From NCBI GenBank assembly GCA_963832875.1, contig CAWHWB010000010.1, forward strand, positions 62,001 to 126,000: a stretch of DNA of 64,000 bases. The letters run 5' to 3'. The notes beneath the pieces were generated by a model. It was not told the DNA's origin, did no database searches, and was given only the letters and a program-made list of their open reading frames with translations. The translations under genes were made by a program, and so were the position numbers. Each line of letters opens with the position of its first letter. Within the stretch, counting starts at the first letter, position 1. The stretch is from AP-15 sp963832875 (GTDB taxonomy: Bacteria > Pseudomonadota > Alphaproteobacteria > ATCC43930 > CGMCC-115725). This document shows positions 60,569 to 64,000 of this stretch, one piece after another.

Positions 60569-61099
60569 TCAGACCTTCTCTACCTGCGAATATTCGAGCT
60601 CGACCGGAGTAGCGCGGCCAAAGATCGATACCGCGACCTTGATCCGCGCCTTCTCCTCGTCGACATCTTCGACCAGACCGTTGAACGAGGTGAAGGGCCC
60701 GTCGCAGACCCGGACCTGCTCGCCGACCTCGAAGGTGATCGAGGGTTTCGGCCGCTCGATCCCTTCCTGGACCTGATGCATGATCCGCGCCGCCTCGTGG
60801 TCGCTGATCGGCGAGGGCCGGCCGCGACCGCCGAGAAAGCCAGTGACCTTGGCGGTGTTTTTGACCAGATGCCAAGTCTCGTCGCTCATATCCATCCTGA
60901 TCAGCACGTAACCGGGAAAGAATTTGCGCTCCGAGCTGACCTTGGCGCCACGCTTGACCTCCACCACCTCCTCGGTCGGCACCAGGATTTCTTCGAATTT
61001 GTCGGCCAATCCCTTCTGCTCGGCCTGCTCGCGGATCGACGAGGCGACCTTCTTCTCAAAGCCCGAGTAGACGTGAATGACGTACCAGCGGCTCGCCAT
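60569..61099 (-). CDS. nusG: Transcription termination/antitermination factor NusG
   Basis: 176 residues: the NGN domain starts RWYVIHVYSGFEKKVASSI and contains RKFFPGYVLIRMDM; the KOW domain is GEQVRVCDGPFTSFNGLVEDV followed by VSIFGRATPVELEYSQVEK. It couples polymerase to the ribosome (via S10) or Rho. It follows secE after 17 bases. Confidence 0.98.
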   Translation of the reverse strand: MASRWYVIHVYSGFEKKVASSIREQAEQKGLADKFEEILVPTEEVVEVKRGAKVSSERKFFPGYVLIRMDMSDETWHLVKNTAKVTGFLGGRGRPSPISDHEAARIMHQVQEGIERPKPSITFEVGEQVRVCDGPFTSFNGLVEDVDEEKARIKVAVSIFGRATPVELEYSQVEKV

Positions 61100-61116
61100 C
61101 TTCGCCGTCCCGCCCC

Positions 61117-61314
61117 CTATGCCCCGAGCCCGAAGATCAGCCGCACGCCAGCCGAAAAGACCTGGTCAACCAGAAAGAAAAATCCGGCGGCGATGAATAC
61201 CATGACGAAGACCATCGCCGTGGTGACCATGGTCTCCTTGCGCGTCGGCCACGTGACCCGCGAGATCTCCTGGCGCACCTCTTCGATGAACTTCGTCGGA
61301 CTGGTCTTCGCCAT
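61117..61314 (-). CDS. secE: Sec translocon subunit SecE
   Basis: 65 residues with the amphipathic segment FIEEVRQEISRVTWPTRKET and one membrane helix (about 33-55). This is the short single-helix form usual outside enterobacteria. Sits between tRNA-Trp and nusG, the standard order. Confidence 0.96.
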   Translation of the reverse strand: MAKTSPTKFIEEVRQEISRVTWPTRKETMVTTAMVFVMVFIAAGFFFLVDQVFSAGVRLIFGLGA

Positions 61315-61391
61315 AACCTATCTGCACTCTGATAATTTCGGCACCCAAATCTATATGGCGCTGGTCGCGGCCGGGTTCCAGAACGCCGTGT

Positions 61392-61467
61392 TGGCAGGAG
61401 TGGAGGGGCTCGAACCCCCAACCCCCGGTTTTGGAGACCGGTGCTCTACCAGTTGAGCTACACTCCT
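61392..61467 (-). tRNA. tRNA-Trp (anticodon CCA)
   Basis: 76 bases including an encoded CCA end. Acceptor AGGAGTG pairs with CACTCCT, discriminator G. The D-stem begins TAGCTCAACTGG, the anticodon loop is CTCCAAA, and the T-arm GGGGGTTCGAGCCCC is standard. It lies between tuf and secE. Confidence 0.96.
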
Positions 61468-61500
61468 ACTGGACCCCGGATCAGGTCTAAGTGACGCCCC

Positions 61501-61527
61501 ATCAAGTGACACCCGTAGCTGCGGGCG

Positions 61528-61536
<9 letters not shown>
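61501..61536 (-). terminator. Long hairpin overlapping the tuf stop codon
   Basis: atcaagtgac (61501-61510) and gtcacttgat (61527-61536) are perfect inverted copies; after one mismatch, cccg and cggg extend the stem around a 6-base loop. The upstream arm on the transcript is the last codons and stop of tuf. No T-run follows, so it is more likely a processing or 3'-end-stabilising stem before tRNA-Trp than a strict terminator. Confidence 0.55.
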
Positions 61537-62718
<1,182 letters not shown>

Positions 62719-62782
62719 CGCTTGGCCGCTTTCCGTCAGAGAGTACGCGTCAAAATAGCCGTCCCCGGGCCCCGCCGGGGGT

Positions 62783-62856
<74 letters not shown>

Positions 62857-62961
62857 ATTCCTCGCCCCCGCCGTTCCGATCCGATCCGATCGCTGCCGCC
62901 CTCCGATCCTCGCCCCGGCTGCCCTTCGCCCGGCCGGCGACGGAACGCGCGGCTCGAACGA

Positions 62962-63047
62962 TGGTGGAGGGGGTTGGATTCGAACCAACGAAGACGTACG
63001 TCGGCAGATTTACAGTCTGCTGCCTTTAACCACTCGGCAACCCCTCC
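62962..63047 (-). tRNA. tRNA-Tyr (anticodon GTA)
   Basis: 86 bases with encoded CCA and the long variable arm of class II tRNAs. Acceptor GGAGGGG pairs with CCCCTCC; anticodon loop CTGTAAA; T-arm GTTGGTTCGAATCCAAC. First gene of the tRNA-tuf-secE transcript. Confidence 0.96.
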
Positions 63048-63084
63048 GGGATCGCGCGCCGTCCGACGCAGCGCAAACCCGCGC

Positions 63085-63112
63085 TCATAAGGTCTTGCCT
63101 CGTTCTTGTCAA
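63085..63112 (-). promoter_or_regulatory. Sigma-70-type promoter for tRNA-Tyr-tRNA-Gly-tuf
   Basis: On the minus strand a consensus TTGACA (63107-63112) is followed after 16 bases by TTATGA (63085-63090), or after 17 bases by TATGAG. The segment after the -10 is GC-rich (gcgcgggt), as is typical of stringently controlled stable-RNA promoters. The start would be near 63077, about 30 bases before the mature tRNA. Confidence 0.8.
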
Positions 63113-63210
63113 TCGGGCTTTGTCGGTCGCGGCGATGTCCCCGGACCGTTCCGGCGGCCCGGCACCGTTCGATCGCGAAACCGCGGAGACCTTATATAGT
63201 GCCCCATATA

Positions 63211-64000
63211 ATGCCGCGCCGACCGCAGCACCACGGGCGAGATGGCGCCCGGCGGGTCCGGGCCGTCGCGGCGGCCCGCAAGCCGGCCAGCGCCGGGAAT
63301 TGGATCTACGGCCGGCATCCGGTCGCCGCGGCATTGGCCAACCCCGAGCGGCGCTGGCGCCGCCTCGCCGTGCTCGCCGGGCAAGAGGTCGAGGCTCGTT
63401 CGCTGGTTGCCGAAGCCGCGGCGGCATGCCGGTGCGCCGAGGGCGAGCCGATCCGAGTGCTCGATCGCGCCAGCTTCTCGGCGATCTTGCCGGCGGGTGC
63501 GGTGCATCAGGGGTTCGCCCTCGAAGTCGAGCCGCTGGCCTTGCCCGATCTCGACGCGGTGCTCAGACAGGCGGAGACCGCGGCCGGGCGCTCGATCCTC
63601 GTCGCCCTCGACCAGGTGGTCGATCCGCACAATGTCGGCGCGGTCTTGCGCTCGGCGGCGGCGTTCGGCGCCGCCGCGGTGCTGATCGCAGCACACGGCG
63701 CGCCTCCCGTCGGCGGAGCGCTCGCCAAATCCGCCTCGGGTGCGCTCGAACGGGTGCCGCTGGTTCGCGTCGTCAACCTCGCCCGCGCCCTCGACCGGCT
63801 GAAGCAAGCCCAATTCTGGGTCTGCGGGCTCGACGAGACCGCGGCGCAGCCGCTCGCGGCGTTCGATCTCGGCCCGCGCGTCGCGATCGTGCTCGGTTCC
63901 GAGGGAGGAGGCCTGCGCCGGCTGGTGCGTGAGCGGTGCGATCACCTGGCCCGCTTGCCGACCCTCGCGGCGCAACCCACCCTCAACGTCTCCAACGCCG
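63211..64000 (+). CDS. rlmB: TrmH-family RNA 2'-O-methyltransferase, RlmB-like (3' end outside window)
   Basis: 263 codons from ATG 63211 to the window edge. An N-terminal basic stretch precedes the substrate-binding start NWIYGRHPVAAAL. The SPOUT/TrmH domain shows motif 1 in ALDQVVDPHNVGAVLRSAAAF, motif 2 in VLGSEGGGLRRLV, and the start of motif 3 at LNVSNA where the window ends. Family members methylate the 2'-hydroxyl of G2251 in 23S rRNA (RlmB) or a tRNA ribose. The gene is divergent from the tRNA-tuf transcript. Confidence 0.92.
   Translation, partial: MPRRPQHHGRDGARRVRAVAAARKPASAGNWIYGRHPVAAALANPERRWRRLAVLAGQEVEARSLVAEAAAACRCAEGEPIRVLDRASFSAILPAGAVHQGFALEVEPLALPDLDAVLRQAETAAGRSILVALDQVVDPHNVGAVLRSAAAFGAAAVLIAAHGAPPVGGALAKSASGALERVPLVRVVNLARALDRLKQAQFWVCGLDETAAQPLAAFDLGPRVAIVLGSEGGGLRRLVRERCDHLARLPTLAAQPTLNVSNA

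Overview
The window is GC-rich, densely coded DNA from an alphaproteobacterium, most like Rhodospirillales and allied groups. Supporting signs are a DnaE2-type mutagenesis polymerase, a thrB-rnhA pair, a biotin-dependent acyl-CoA carboxylase alpha subunit, a zinc-lid adenylate kinase next to secY, and one unbroken str-S10-spc-alpha ribosomal supercluster. No phage, integrase, transposase, CRISPR or rRNA gene is visible.

Positions 1-30700 hold accessory and metabolic genes on both strands: the 3' end of dnaE2 carrying in-frame palindromic inserts, a methyltransferase-glycosyltransferase fusion, a thrB-rnhA-cytochrome P450 operon, a double CDGSH protein followed by a lipoprotein, PaiB-like and LysE-like genes, a glutathione peroxidase, a membrane adenylate cyclase with a built-in [2Fe-2S] domain, a GldA/GldF/GldG-like ABC system with a DUF4340 protein, an amidohydrolase, a GFA-family protein, a GMC oxidoreductase, glutamate synthase (gltB, gltD), an acyl-CoA carboxylase alpha subunit, an aldo/keto reductase, a decayed DJ-1/PfpI remnant and acylphosphatase.

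Positions 30680-63050 are a minus-strand information-processing block. Read in transcription order it is tRNA-Tyr, tRNA-Gly, tuf, tRNA-Trp, secE, nusG, rplK, rplA, rplJ, rplL, rpoB, rpoC, rpsL, rpsG, fusA, second tuf, then the S10, spc and alpha operons down to rplQ. Three good sigma-70-type promoters are visible, ahead of tRNA-Tyr, rpsL and rpsM. A plus-strand rRNA 2'-O-methyltransferase gene (rlmB type) starts at 63211 and runs off the end.

Five genes, three of them essential (rpoB, rpsQ, rplJ), are each broken by one inserted or missing base, with the expected C-terminus intact in the neighbouring frame. This is best explained by indel errors in the sequence, and those entries give corrected extents. 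The most interesting biology is the palindromic repeat DNA translated inside DnaE2, the redox-type adenylate cyclase, the methyltransferase-glycosyltransferase fusion, the near-perfect tuf duplication, and a dispersed palindromic repeat inside the S10 operon.
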